The notes: generated from the sequence alone by a model not told the origin. A DNA stretch of 64,000 nt from Cryobacterium psychrophilum (GCF_004365915.1 NZ_SODI01000001.1:434001-498000), one strand, 5' to 3'. Numbered from the stretch's first letter, positions 1 to 9,116 are shown. Numbers and translations: made by a program.

Positions 1-1
1 C

Positions 2-151
2 GACCCTCAGAACCCGACGCGAGTCGCGGTACTGATGGACGTTGCTGACTTGGATGTCCTCATGGCTGCGATGCAATCCGAGGCAATTGCTGAAGCGATG
101 GCCTACGACGGCGTGCTGGGCGAGACATTGGTGATTCTCGTCGAGGCGTAG
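2..151 (+). CDS. C-terminal end of an unidentified protein (partial)
   Basis: An open frame enters from the left edge and ends at a TAG at 149-151, giving the last 49 residues of a protein. The tail is acidic and alanine/methionine-rich (MDVADLDVLMAAM, then LVILVEA at the very end). The composition and hydrophobic ending suit a small alpha/beta domain, but no family is recognised. The start lies outside the window, so nothing can be said about function. Confidence 0.6.
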   Translation, partial: DPQNPTRVAVLMDVADLDVLMAAMQSEAIAEAMAYDGVLGETLVILVEA

Positions 152-430
152 GTTCTTTTCCCCGGAACCGGGTGCGCGAACACTGTTTTCCGGGCTGCAG
201 CCTCACCTCGTGTCGCGATGGACGGACGATCGCCGGACGCGATTTCGCCACTCGCGAAAGCGCGCGCGAGACCACTTTTTGACCTGATCGGGTGTCCGTA
301 AGCGGAACCCCCTACGGGACGCTTGCGTTCGCAGAGACCGACGGAGAAGTACGCTAGTTCGCTGCGCAATCAGCGACCCAACGAAGGCTGTTAAGTCCTG
401 GTGGCGCCAGGCACCAGCGGGCCATCTTGG
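152..430. other. intergenic, nothing recognised
   Basis: This stretch lies between the partial gene and the palindrome that precedes the toxin-antitoxin pair. Open frames here are short, arginine-rich antisense artefacts. No gene, RNA or repeat is visible. Confidence 0.5.
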
Positions 431-452
431 CCTTGCAGTTATATCTGCAAGG
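431..452. promoter_or_regulatory. palindrome upstream of the toxin-antitoxin operon (candidate operator)
   Basis: Two perfect 8-bp arms, CCTTGCAG and CTGCAAGG, flank the 6-bp AT-rich core TTATAT, about 100 bp before the antitoxin start. Antitoxins commonly repress their own operon by binding such palindromes. The alternative is a short terminator hairpin for a gene to the left, but no T-run follows on the plus strand. Confidence 0.4.
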
Positions 453-549
453 ATCTAGACTGAAGAACGAGGCCGCGCAACGCGCCGCCTCCACGGGCCA
501 GATCCATCAGTCGGATCTGCGGCCACGTCGAGAAGAGAGAAGTGTTGTC

Positions 550-993
550 ATGGCGCCCAATGTGCTTGTAAACGGATCCCTTCTCGTGGATGAAACAGTC
601 CGCCGCTCTGCCGAACTCTTCATCGCGCAAGCTCATGATCGCAACATCACCACGGCCTCGTTGACCCTGGATGACGGCACGACTGTTCAGTTGGACCGCA
701 CCTTGGCCGAACTTATGCAGTTCGTCATTCGAACGTTGCCTTCGGGCGCAGTGAACGTGCAGTCGGTTCCTTCTGAGATGACGTCAACGACCGCGGCAAG
801 CGTTCTTGGGATATCCCGACCTACGCTCATGAAGTTGGTGCAGGACGGCCTGCTCCCCTCGCACAAAGTGGGAGCACATCATCGCTTCAAGCACGCGGAC
901 GTCGCCATCCTCGCGGAGGCTCGCCGTGCTGCTCGATTGGATGCCTTCACCAAGCTTCGTGAACTCGATGACAGCCTCGAGGGGGCAGAGTAG
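550..993 (+). CDS. HTH (excisionase/MerR-like) antitoxin of a PIN-toxin pair
   Basis: A 147-residue protein. The C-terminal half carries an excisionase-family helix-turn-helix: residues 78-98 contain TSTTAASVLGISRPTLMKLV, followed by the wing-like LPSHKVGAHHRF. The N-terminal 75 residues are a separate small domain. The ATG at 550 is chosen because a purine-rich stretch (GAGAAGAGAGAAG) precedes it; longer in-frame starts back to 427 would add an unlikely basic leader and run through the upstream palindrome. It is followed 46 bp later by a PIN-domain gene, the usual antitoxin-then-toxin order. Inferred role: DNA-binding antitoxin that neutralises the toxin and represses the operon. Confidence 0.75.
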   Translation: MAPNVLVNGSLLVDETVRRSAELFIAQAHDRNITTASLTLDDGTTVQLDRTLAELMQFVIRTLPSGAVNVQSVPSEMTSTTAASVLGISRPTLMKLVQDGLLPSHKVGAHHRFKHADVAILAEARRAARLDAFTKLRELDDSLEGAE

Positions 994-1039
994 AACAAGG
1001 GTGAAACCCAAGTCCACGCTGGAGCGATAGCGTGGACGC

Positions 1040-1615
1040 GTGCACCACGTATTCGTCGACTCCAACGTACTGGGAAGCCGCACCCTCTACGACTGGCTAT
1101 TCCTGCTGCGCAGCCAATCCAAGATGTTCAGTCTGAGCGCGACTCCGGACGTGCTTGACGAAACGCATCGCGTGTGGCGACGGAAGCATCCTTCGGCGGG
1201 CGGAGAGCTGCGCAGAAACCGCGAAAAAGTCTTTCGTGAGAACTTCGACGAAATCCTCGAGGACTGGACCGGTGGCGAGGCCCCAAACCTGAGGGACAAA
1301 GACGATCAGCACGTTCACAATGCGGCCGTTTACAGCCACGCAGACATTCTGCTCACAATGAACATCAAGGACTTTGGCGACCCGGACCTGCTGCCGTATG
1401 ACCTATATACGCCCGACGAGTTCTTCTGCCTGGTAGAGAGCAGCCACTTGTTTGTTGTCCGCGAAGTCACTCGGACGCAGAACACCTATTGGCAGAGCCG
1501 ACGCGCCAAAGGCGACCCGGTGACGAGCCTGGCCGAAGCGCTCGAAAAAGCTGGTTGTCCAAAATTCGCGGCAATCGTTGCTGAACACCTTCGGGTGCTG
1601 TCGGGGCCGATCTAG
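1040..1615 (+). CDS. PIN-domain toxin (VapC-like ribonuclease)
   Basis: A 191-residue protein starting at GTG. It opens with a PIN-type strand and first metal-binding aspartate (VFVDSNVL, Asp7), has a conserved Glu in DVLDETHRVW (Glu41) and an acidic cluster DKDDQHVHNA (Asp86-Asp89), followed by the strand ILLTMNIKDF. These match the Mg2+-binding acidic residues of PIN ribonucleases. It is longer than typical VapC (about 130 residues) because of a C-terminal helical extension after residue 140. Paired with the HTH antitoxin upstream, it is inferred to be a growth-inhibiting RNase; the RNA target is unknown. Confidence 0.75.
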   Translation: MHHVFVDSNVLGSRTLYDWLFLLRSQSKMFSLSATPDVLDETHRVWRRKHPSAGGELRRNREKVFRENFDEILEDWTGGEAPNLRDKDDQHVHNAAVYSHADILLTMNIKDFGDPDLLPYDLYTPDEFFCLVESSHLFVVREVTRTQNTYWQSRRAKGDPVTSLAEALEKAGCPKFAAIVAEHLRVLSGPI

Positions 1616-2046
1616 CCAATGCTGTCGTTGGGATCCCACAGATGGTGGCGCGGTTCACGTCCATGCGGTGTATGCCCATGCCGCCTCACAAGAGCTCTAC
1701 GGTGCGTCGATCACGTCTGGCGCAGGTTGCCGGCGTCGGTGGCAGCACCACACGCGACTTCTGACGCCGACCACCCGTTTGTGACCCTGATATTGAGGCA
1801 GTTCGACCAAGCTGCCGACTGCTGGTCTTTGAGCACGAACTCCATGGGTCAACTTTGAGCGGCATCGACGCTGAACTCTTGTTGCGCTGGAACGCACCTG
1901 ATCTGACATGACCACGTCAACGAAGTGACGACAGTCTCAGACGATCTCGGAACACATTCTGCGGGCCGCTGACACGCTTGGCAGACGCCCGCTCCCTCAG
2001 GGACGTCCATCCGGACACCTAACCATTCGATCGCTAGCTATGGATC
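1616..2046. other. intergenic, nothing recognised
   Basis: More than 400 bp follow the toxin gene with only short overlapping frames of atypical composition. No gene or repeat is supported. Confidence 0.5.
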
Positions 2047-2065
2047 CGTTCCCGAAAGGGGAACG
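2047..2065. terminator. short hairpin, possible terminator
   Basis: CGTTCCC-GAAA-GGGGAACG forms a tight stem on a GAAA tetraloop and is followed by TTTA on the plus strand. It lies about 430 bp after the toxin gene and about 90 bp before the end of the minus-strand gene at 2156-2641, so it could end either transcript. Confidence 0.35.
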
Positions 2066-2155
2066 TTTAGAGCGACAGTTCGGGAGAACATCTCGAAAAT
2101 GGAGAGATTCCGAACGATATCGAGCATCAGCTATCTCGGCCGGGTGGCCCCACGG

Positions 2156-2641
2156 CTACGCGGTTGTGGCTGGGCTCACATACAGCGATACCTGCAGGGG
2201 CTCCCCGGGGGCAGCACTGCTTAGCGACAACTGATAGTCATAGCCGTCCTCAACGCCACGCCCGATGCACATAATGGCGCGTCCGCCGTTGTTCGCTGGC
2301 CGTTCGCACAGCCGATCCACAGTAAGGGTCACATCCGCCGCAGCAGCGGTCTGAACTAGGTCTTCGGCGGTCACCACCTCACCCGCTTGCGCTTCCCACC
2401 TCCGGGAAATGCTCGGACATGGGTTGGTGCTCACACACAGGAATTGCTCGCGTCGGACAATGTCATCCAGCACCTTCCAGTCCGCGGGAATTGCTAGTCG
2501 TGACACCTGCACAACGAGTTCCTCGGTGACCCTGTCTTCGATGGACCTGACAAGGATGGACGCGGCGACCGCAAGGGCAACAATGCCAATCAAAATCGCA
2601 CCAAGAATTTTCTTAACGATGTCCCCCGCTCCAGCCACCAT
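2156..2641 (-). CDS. membrane-anchored extracytoplasmic protein of unknown function
   Basis: A 161-residue protein with one N-terminal hydrophobic segment (about residues 11-32, IVKKILGAILIGIVALAVAA...) and a soluble domain of about 125 residues with four cysteines, including the close pair CVSTNPC and a later CIGRG. The paired cysteines suggest disulfides outside the cytoplasm. No family is recognised. The start at 2641 is the furthest ATG and gives a short positively charged lead into the membrane segment. Confidence 0.6.
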   Translation of the reverse strand: MVAGAGDIVKKILGAILIGIVALAVAASILVRSIEDRVTEELVVQVSRLAIPADWKVLDDIVRREQFLCVSTNPCPSISRRWEAQAGEVVTAEDLVQTAAAADVTLTVDRLCERPANNGGRAIMCIGRGVEDGYDYQLSLSSAAPGEPLQVSLYVSPATTA

Positions 2642-2987
2642 TCCCGCCTGCCGCTGCTGATAGCAGTTGCCAGCAGCGTATCGGGTGGGCGGGCTTCAGC
2701 TCATCATCAAGGCGGTCACTGCGCGTTTGTAAGTCACGGTCACGTCGCCCAAGCGAGACAACGCCGGATGCGGGAACCAACGCAGGTGGACGTGCATGGT
2801 TCGCGTGCGGTGCCGGCAGCCCCTTCAGCGCAACGGACTGCGGGATATGTGTCCGGCCGACCACAGAGCCACTTATTGACACATGTTGGATTCACTGCGA
2901 AGTTGTAAGAAGTTCCTGAACGCGGGTGTGGGTGTTCATCACCCAAGGCGTCGGAACGCGCACTGCCGCAACGAGGGGGAAATAAGC

Positions 2988-3290
2988 ATGATGCAAGAAG
3001 CAATGGTCACTGGTAAACAACGCCGAGTCGGACCCCTACTGATCGGGGGAGGGGTGTGCGCCCAAAGCATTGGAATTAGTCTCCTGCTGCTGGCCACTAT
3101 GGCGGTGTTTGGTCTCGATCGTTCCGGGTACCCGGTGGTGAGCGGCCTGGGGCACCCAGCCTGGATTCTCCTTGGAGCTCTTTTGGGTGCGATCGGTGGC
3201 CTGGTTACCGGGTACGGGTACTTCCTGGTGCTTCGCCTCCTGGTGCAGGTCAATCCCACACGAACTGCAGTCGCGCCCGCTGGCGTGTGA
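2988..3290 (+). CDS. small two-helix membrane protein
   Basis: A 100-residue protein with two hydrophobic segments (around residues 18-42 and 55-85, rich in Gly/Leu/Val) joined by a short loop. The ATG at 2988 is preceded by a good ribosome site, AGGGGGA, seven bases upstream. An in-frame start at 2883 would only add a basic leader without such a site. Function is unknown; no operon partner is evident. Confidence 0.55.
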   Translation: MMQEAMVTGKQRRVGPLLIGGGVCAQSIGISLLLLATMAVFGLDRSGYPVVSGLGHPAWILLGALLGAIGGLVTGYGYFLVLRLLVQVNPTRTAVAPAGV

Positions 3291-3547
3291 GGTCCTGCCA
3301 CTGCGGCCCTCGAAGCTCACTGGCGCACCGCGCTGTCATTTGAGCTGACACGTCTGAGTCCGCGGGTCCATGATTTGGAGCTAGCCCTTCCGGGGTGTCA
3401 CGTCCCACAAGAGGGACCCTGACCGGCGCAAGTTCCACGAAAAATCTCCGAACCAAAATTAGCTTGTTTCTGCAACCCCCGAATTCCCGTAAGACCCGCC
3501 CGCAAAAATGCCCGGTGAAGGGGTGCTAACCGGTACATTCAAACACC

Positions 3548-3805
3548 ATGACCGGACTCCTCATCGGATACGCCCGCGCATCCACCAACGACCAAGACCT
3601 CACCGCCCAAAAGAACACTTTAATAGCGCTTGGGGTGACGCCGGAGAAAACTTTTACCGACCAAGGCCTCACCGGTGCCAACCGGGCACGGCCCGGTCTC
3701 AAGGAAGCGATGGCTGCCTGCCGCGCCGGGGACACCTTGGTCGTGACCAAGCTCGATCGCTTGGCCAGGTCCCTGCGCGATGCGAAGGACATAGTCGGGG
3801 CCTGA
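3548..3805 (+). pseudogene. serine recombinase (resolvase/invertase) fragment
   Basis: Encodes the first 85 residues of a resolvase N-terminal catalytic domain: the strand and nucleophilic serine in LIGYARASTNDQ (Ser12), a conserved TDQGLTGANRARPGL segment and the KLDRLARSLRD motif. The reading frame then runs into a stop (GA-stop), whereas complete family members have about 180-200 residues with a C-terminal HTH. The DNA-binding half is absent downstream. Seen: truncated frame. Inferred: remnant of a Tn3-type or invertible element, unlikely to be active. Confidence 0.75.
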
Positions 3806-4065
3806 GCAGTAATCGCGCGAAAACGTGCGGCAAGGCCGACTGTTTTTCGTCATTGATTCTCGACACGAGTTGTCGAGGCGGTTTCGGCTCTGATTCTCTG
3901 CGTCGGCAGGCCTTCCTTTGCCGTCACGTGTCCCCAAGCGCGGCTTACCGCACGATCCCGTTCCATTACTACTCACGCCCCAACCCCTTGCCCGCCGCCG
4001 CCGAGAGTAGTGCGAAAGCAGAGGATCGCCAGAGTCGACAGTCGCGGTCGACCGGATCGACCGAG

Positions 4066-5286
4066 TCAGCCGGCGACCGGCTCGTCGGTTCCCGTGCGCA
4101 CCCGCAGGATCGTTTCCCAACCGACGACGCACGCGAGCACCGCCGTGGTCATCGCCGCGAGCACGAGCGGCGACAGAGGGAATGCAAGGCCGAACAGCAC
4201 CAGAAGCGCTGCGACGCCGGCCAGATGCGAGATGAGCAGATCCCGAGCGACGACCCAGCGGAACAGAACGAGCCCCACGAGATAGAGAACCGGCCCGCCG
4301 ACGAGCGTGACGGCCGTGGCCAGGCTCACGGCGGCATCCGGATGCTTCAACACTTCCTTGTCGGCGACGGAGCTCAGCACGATCCCCGCGATGATGATCG
4401 CGTGCACATAGGTGTATGCGAGGCGAGCGATTCGGCCGGGGGCCGGGGAAGACGCGATGGCCCGGCTCCCCACTCGCTCGCCGTGGTCGAAGTAGAGCCA
4501 CCACATCGCCACGCCGCTGGCGAACGCGAGAAGCAGGCCGAGCGCGCCGTCCACCGTGATGGACTGTTCGACGAACGCGAACCCGGTCACGAGGAACGAT
4601 TCCCCGAGCGCGATGATCACGAACAGGGCACTGCGTTCGGCGATGTGGGGGCCGGAGACCTCCCAGTCGTCGGTCGTGGACCTGCCCATTCCCGGTACGC
4701 GGAAGCCGAGGCTCGCGGAGAGGTATTCGATCGCGAGGGCAACGCCCCAGAGCGGAAGCCGGAACTCGAATGGAAGCAGGGCGCCGAGGACCCAGAAGAC
4801 GCCGGCGACAGAGAGCCAGACGAGCATCCGTACGAACGTGCGGTGCAGCGCCCGATCGTGCCGGGCGAGCGCGAGCACCATGAACCCGGTGCGTCCGAGC
4901 TGCAGGGTCACGTAGGCGAGCGCGAAGACCAATGCTCGGTCGCCGAACGACTCGTAGATGGAGGTGCTCATCACGAGGCCGATGAGCGAGAGCCCGATAA
5001 TGACGCTCCGCACTGGCAAGCGCACGGGGTCGAGCCAGTTGGTCACCCAGGTCGTGTAGATCCAGACCCACCAGAAAGCGAGCACGAGCACGGCGGATTC
5101 GAGCGCGCCGGCCAGCGACTGGTTGTCATAGAGGAACCGGGAGAGCTGGGTGAGCGCGAGGATGAAGATCAGGTCGAAGAACAGCTCGATGTAGGCGACG
5201 CGGTGGGTGCGCTCCGAATCAGCGGGCCGGAGCAGGTTCTGTCGGATGCCGAAGGCCGCCTGGGACGTCTTGGTCGGTGAGGTCAC
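4066..5286 (-). CDS. ltrA: low temperature requirement protein A (LtrA) family membrane protein
   Basis: A 406-residue, highly hydrophobic protein with about ten membrane segments. The family signature is present near the N-terminus (RVAYIELFFDLIFILALTQL, about residues 29-48), as are the conserved GE motif in IIALGESFLVTG and the WWLYFDH segment. Length is normal for LtrA. The start is GTG at 5286. LtrA was first linked to cold growth in Listeria, but its biochemical role remains undefined. It appears to be a single-gene unit; the truncated SRPBCC gene beyond its start is divergent. Confidence 0.85.
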   Translation of the reverse strand: MTSPTKTSQAAFGIRQNLLRPADSERTHRVAYIELFFDLIFILALTQLSRFLYDNQSLAGALESAVLVLAFWWVWIYTTWVTNWLDPVRLPVRSVIIGLSLIGLVMSTSIYESFGDRALVFALAYVTLQLGRTGFMVLALARHDRALHRTFVRMLVWLSVAGVFWVLGALLPFEFRLPLWGVALAIEYLSASLGFRVPGMGRSTTDDWEVSGPHIAERSALFVIIALGESFLVTGFAFVEQSITVDGALGLLLAFASGVAMWWLYFDHGERVGSRAIASSPAPGRIARLAYTYVHAIIIAGIVLSSVADKEVLKHPDAAVSLATAVTLVGGPVLYLVGLVLFRWVVARDLLISHLAGVAALLVLFGLAFPLSPLVLAAMTTAVLACVVGWETILRVRTGTDEPVAG

Positions 5287-5399
5287 GGCCTATTATCTCT
5301 TGCATCGGGGGCAGCACCTAGCGTCCCCCGGCTCGGAAGCCCCTTGACGCTGCTTCAGGTGCGGTGGAGGCTGTGGGCATCCGAGCGAAAGGATGCGTC

Positions 5400-5507
5400 A
5401 TGACCGTTGTTGAGGAAAGCGTTGTCATTGCCCGTCTGCCCCAGGAGGCCTTCGAATTCGTCACCGCCCTGGCGAAGATTCCGGGCAGGGACGCTTCCGT
5501 CAGATAA
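5400..5507 (+). pseudogene. SRPBCC (polyketide cyclase/START-like) protein, N-terminal fragment
   Basis: A 35-residue frame preceded by GAAAGGA encodes a typical SRPBCC opening: MTVVEESVVIARLPQEAF, then EFVTALAKIPGRD. In complete members this leads into the tryptophan of an NxxxWD-type motif and about 110 more residues. Here the frame stops at TAA almost at once and no continuation is visible before the hairpin at 5520. Inferred: a deletion remnant. Confidence 0.6.
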
Positions 5508-5519
5508 TGCTACAAATAA

Positions 5520-5568
5520 CGCCCACCAGTGAAGAATCGCGGTGATAACGATTCTTCCCTGGTGGGCG
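5520..5568 (-). terminator. long hairpin terminator
   Basis: Two 20-base arms (left arm 5520-5539, right arm 5549-5568) pair with one mismatch around a 9-base loop. On the minus strand the stem follows the stop at 5611 by about 40 bases and is followed by TTATTTG, consistent with a terminator for the secreted-protein gene. It also sits just after the SRPBCC fragment and could act in both directions. Confidence 0.65.
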
Positions 5569-5610
5569 CGGCGTCCGACGCCTGAGTCTTCAGGCGAACG
5601 GCGGTGGTGT

Positions 5611-6057
5611 CTAGTGCTCAGCGTCCTTGGAGTGCTTGGCATCCTTGGCGGCCTTGGAGTGCTTGGCGGCCTTCTCGGCCTCATGCGCTTCGTGCCGGAC
5701 AGAATTGCGGGCGTGGGCGGCGGCAGAGATCGCCTTGCCATGGCTGTTCGCTTCCGTCTCGGCAGCATCGTCAGAGCGGTCCTCGCTGTCGTCCGTGTCT
5801 GCCGGGACGACAATCGGGACATCCGTCGGGCTGACGTCGTCAGCGTCGTCAGCGACCGGAGCGGGAGTCTCGGTCGGAGCAGGGGCCTCGGTCGGGTCAA
5901 CGGGGGCCGGGGTGTCGGTTGGGTTCGCGCTAACGGCCGTTACCGTGGCGTCCATCTCGGGCAGGGTGCTCGCCTGCGCGGCGCCAATGGTTCCTCCGAC
6001 AATCAGCACAAGTGCCGCAGTTGAGCTACCGATCCAGAGGGAAGTCTTCTTTTTCAT
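5611..6057 (-). CDS. exported low-complexity charged protein
   Basis: A 148-residue protein with an N-terminal signal or anchor (MKKKTSLWIGSS, then a hydrophobic run to about residue 30), a Thr/Pro/Ala/Asp-rich linker (TDTPAPVDPTEAPAPTETPA), an acidic block, and a His/Lys/Ala-rich tail with repeated AAKHSK / AKHSKD units. The start at 6057 is chosen because MKKK gives a textbook signal n-region; an in-frame ATG ten codons earlier would bury it. The histidine-rich tail might bind metal or cell-wall polymers. Function is unknown. A strong hairpin follows the gene. Confidence 0.65.
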   Translation of the reverse strand: MKKKTSLWIGSSTAALVLIVGGTIGAAQASTLPEMDATVTAVSANPTDTPAPVDPTEAPAPTETPAPVADDADDVSPTDVPIVVPADTDDSEDRSDDAAETEANSHGKAISAAAHARNSVRHEAHEAEKAAKHSKAAKDAKHSKDAEH

Positions 6058-6329
6058 ACTACGAACTGTGGCAGTAAAACCGCTCACAAGATAGTCCGCC
6101 CTTGGGGGGGACGTCGGCTGTCACCCCGGCATCTCTGGAGAATCAGCCGTGTAGGTACCGCCGGCCTTTTTCGTGACGCCGCGCCGATCGAGGGGATGAT
6201 TTCCCGGGTGGTTCCCGAGACCACGAGGTCTGCCCGGTCGCGGGTCGCCTCGATCAACTCGGCGTTCTTTCCACTGATTTGTGCCGCCCACGCCACTGCG
6301 GCGTCGACGCTGCGGCCATGCCCGGTGTG

Positions 6330-7679
6330 CTATTCGTCTTTAGCTTCGCCGATCGGCTCAGCGCTCGTGGTGCGGCTCCCCCGCGCGTACTTGTCGGCCA
6401 ATTCAGACCAATGCGCAGCCGATGAGTCGCCGGCCTCTGCGAGCCTGGCGCTGAGTTTTCTGAGCGCGGTGCTCTCAACCGGGACGTTGGCGCTGATCGC
6501 AAAGTCGTACCAGTACTTCGCCAACGCGAGCTGGTTATGTCTGACCAGCAGTGCCGCGTACATCGGCATCGCCGGAGCATCCCCCCTGTGTGCAGAAGCT
6601 CCAATCTTCTGGTGGCGCGTTAGATGAGCCTTGTCCAGGTTCTTTGCCTTGGAAAGGGAACGGAGCGCCCCATCGTCCATCATTGCGGCCTGCCCACGCT
6701 TCGAATCGCAGAACCAGGCATCGGCAACGTCAGATCCCGCGAAGTCTGCTCGCAGGAGGGTGGAGCGCTCAAAGTGCGCCGATTGCAGTTTGGCGCCAGC
6801 GAAATGCGCCTCCTGCAGGTTCGCTCCCTTGAATGTTGCTGCCACGAGACGCGCCTTGCGAAAGTCGGCTCCGACGGCATTTACTCCGTTGAACCGTGCT
6901 TCGTGAAGGTTCGCTTTGATAAAGCTGGCTCGTGTGAGGTTGGCCCCGTACCCGCGAACTCCCCGTGGAGCAATAAACCCGTCGAAATCTGACTGTTTGA
7001 GTCCGGCGAAGGCAATATCGACGGGAACCCCCCGAAGCTCAAGCTTGCGGACGCTCAGTCGGGTCAGCAATAGAGCCCGCGACAGGTCCAGTTTCACGAG
7101 CTTCACTTTGCGATCGACTATTGCTCTCAGGGCTGCTTCGAGGTCGTTCACGAGCACACCCGCGATGACCGGGTCGGACTCGATCTTCAGGTTCGCGATG
7201 ATCACTTGGAGTAGGTCGACGTGCAGATCGGGGCTGTCAGGCCCCAGGAACGCACGGAGTGCCGCGGCAGCATTGACCCGCATCTCTCGTGTTCCCGATC
7301 CGAGATTACTCACCGCTCGGGCCAATTCCTCGTCGTGCCGCCGACGCTGCTCCGTGCGCCGGTCGCTGCGCTGCGTGCGCAACGTAAGGAAGAGTCCACC
7401 GGCGGCGACCAGCACCGTCACAAAGGGAGCCCAGGCCAGCAGATCGTTCTGCCATCCGGCGTTACGGTCGGTCGTCTCCTGGATGCCCTGAATCTCTGCC
7501 TTGAGCTTGATCAACTCCAGTTCGCTCAAACTCTGCGAGGGGACCGCACCGATCTCGACCGAACTTCCGGATCCGGACGCCGCGCAGCCTGACAGCGCGA
7601 GAGCAAAAAACAACACGAGGGTGACGCGAAACGGCGCCGCGCCCCGCGCGTGCCCCTGGTGACGCTCCACGAGTCTCAT
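6330..7679 (-). CDS. pentapeptide-repeat lipoprotein with a membrane segment
   Basis: A 449-residue protein. It has an N-terminal lipoprotein-type signal ending in LALSGC (Cys32), a coiled region, a second hydrophobic segment at about residues 82-103, an Arg-rich stretch (RTQRSDRRTEQRRR), then pentapeptide repeats of the A(D/N)LxX type at about 245-323 (GANLTRASF, KANLHEARF, GANLQEAHF). Pentapeptide repeats form a right-handed quadrilateral helix used in binding. The C-terminal 120 residues are helical with no family recognised. Base composition looks less GC-rich than the neighbours, which could mean transfer. Specific role unknown. Confidence 0.75.
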   Translation of the reverse strand: MRLVERHQGHARGAAPFRVTLVLFFALALSGCAASGSGSSVEIGAVPSQSLSELELIKLKAEIQGIQETTDRNAGWQNDLLAWAPFVTVLVAAGGLFLTLRTQRSDRRTEQRRRHDEELARAVSNLGSGTREMRVNAAAALRAFLGPDSPDLHVDLLQVIIANLKIESDPVIAGVLVNDLEAALRAIVDRKVKLVKLDLSRALLLTRLSVRKLELRGVPVDIAFAGLKQSDFDGFIAPRGVRGYGANLTRASFIKANLHEARFNGVNAVGADFRKARLVAATFKGANLQEAHFAGAKLQSAHFERSTLLRADFAGSDVADAWFCDSKRGQAAMMDDGALRSLSKAKNLDKAHLTRHQKIGASAHRGDAPAMPMYAALLVRHNQLALAKYWYDFAISANVPVESTALRKLSARLAEAGDSSAAHWSELADKYARGSRTTSAEPIGEAKDE

Positions 7680-7922
7680 GGCACCGATTATGCCCCCAGG
7701 CTTGCTCTTCTCACAGCCCTATTTTGTGGCTAAGATCGCGGCGAGGTCAGGGAGTCGCTCCTTTTTAGTGTCTGGCATGTTTCGATGGCCAGTGCCGTTC
7801 GTGCATTCACGTGCGCGATGCGCTCCCTGACTCCATCACTTGATGGGGTGGTTCGACTGGCAATTCAGGAAAACGCTGTTGACCCGCGCGTTCAGGTGTC
7901 GAGGGGCCGTCGTGTGGCGTGA

Positions 7923-9116
7923 TCAGTCGTTGAACACGTGGTTTGTAAGTACAAATTCCGCTATCGCCAGCGCCGACGTGGCTGCCGGGGATGGCGCGTT
8001 CCTGAGAAGAGTCACCGGTCCAATCTGATCAACGGCGAAATCATCGAGAAGAACTCCATCCTTGCCCCATGCTTGCGCGCGAACACCAGCTGCGGTTTTG
8101 GAGGTGAGATCCTTCATTTGCAGTTCGGGTACGAACCGAGCAGCTTCACGGAAATACAGCGGCTTGAAGAGCGAAGCCGCAATTTCCTTTGCTCCCATCC
8201 GCCAATGTTGCTGAGCCAAGGCACGCGCACCGGGCCACGCCATGGATTCCCACGTATCGCGAAGAGAGATCTTGCTCCAGTTGTAGCCTTCACGTGCCAG
8301 CGCGGGAACAGCATTCGGTCCAACGTGTACGTCGTCGTACACTCCGCGAGTGAAGTGAACTCCGAGAAACGGAAATCGAGGATCCGGAACTGGGTAAATC
8401 ATTCCGTTTACGAGATGCTGCTTATCGTTCGAAAGACCCCAGTACTCTCCTCTGAACGGCAGAATCCGTGGGCTCGGTGACGCACCAACCATACGAGCGA
8501 CCACGTCGGATTGGAGCCCAGCGCACACGATTAATCGATCAAACGATAATTCTGCGGCCGTCGTGATTACTTCGATCCGCCCCAGCTGTTGTTTGATCTC
8601 AAGGACTTCGTGCCCAAGCAAAATGGTTCCACCGGCCATTCTGACGTCTTCCGCCATCGCTTCGGTTATCGATGCATAGTCCACGACAGCCGTATGGGGA
8701 GAGTGCACAGCTGCGACACCGCCAACATGCGGTTCGATGTCACTCATCTCAGATCGGTTCAACCGCCGCAGTCCCGGCACGCCGTTCGCCACCGAACGAG
8801 CCTGGATCGCATCGAGCCGAGGAATCTCTTCGTCGGTGATCGCGACCACCATTTTCCCCACCTCGCGAAATGGCAGTCCCTTGCCCTGACAGAATTCCTT
8901 CGTCATCTCGCGCCCGGTTGAGCAGAGAATGGCTTTCAGAGAACCTGGTGCGTAGTAAAGGCCGGCGTGCACCACTCCAGAATTGTGCCCGGTTTGGTGC
9001 ATGGCTACCCGATGCTCCTTCTCCACAACGGTGACTCGAATGCCACGTTGTGCAAGAGAACGGGCAATTGCGATTCCCACAATCCCTCCGCCGACAACGC
9101 CAACATGCTCTGTCAT
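7923..9116 (-). CDS. lhgO: L-2-hydroxyglutarate oxidase
   Basis: A 397-residue FAD-dependent oxidoreductase of the DAO superfamily. The dinucleotide-binding motif is at the N-terminus (VGVVGGGIVGIAIARSLAQ), followed by the LhgO-typical segment QTGHNSGVVHAGLYYAPGS. Further family features are FRGEYWGL, the VPDPRFPFLGVHFTRG block and a C-terminal APSPAATSALAIAE. It oxidises L-2-hydroxyglutarate to 2-oxoglutarate, removing a toxic by-product. Length matches the family. It is transcribed away from the ligase operon across a 430-bp divergent gap and has no operon partner. Confidence 0.88.
   Translation of the reverse strand: MTEHVGVVGGGIVGIAIARSLAQRGIRVTVVEKEHRVAMHQTGHNSGVVHAGLYYAPGSLKAILCSTGREMTKEFCQGKGLPFREVGKMVVAITDEEIPRLDAIQARSVANGVPGLRRLNRSEMSDIEPHVGGVAAVHSPHTAVVDYASITEAMAEDVRMAGGTILLGHEVLEIKQQLGRIEVITTAAELSFDRLIVCAGLQSDVVARMVGASPSPRILPFRGEYWGLSNDKQHLVNGMIYPVPDPRFPFLGVHFTRGVYDDVHVGPNAVPALAREGYNWSKISLRDTWESMAWPGARALAQQHWRMGAKEIAASLFKPLYFREAARFVPELQMKDLTSKTAAGVRAQAWGKDGVLLDDFAVDQIGPVTLLRNAPSPAATSALAIAEFVLTNHVFND

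Noticed and set aside
3508..5280. 590-residue plus-strand open frame rich in Glu/Arg/His
   Set aside because: Antisense shadow of ltrA; low-complexity charged composition and no ribosome site or motif.
7746..7831. Inverted repeat GTCAGGGAG ... CTCCCTGAC in the gap between lhgO and the pentapeptide gene
   Set aside because: Arms are 9 bp with a spacer near 70 bp; could be chance, and no duplication or gene lies between.
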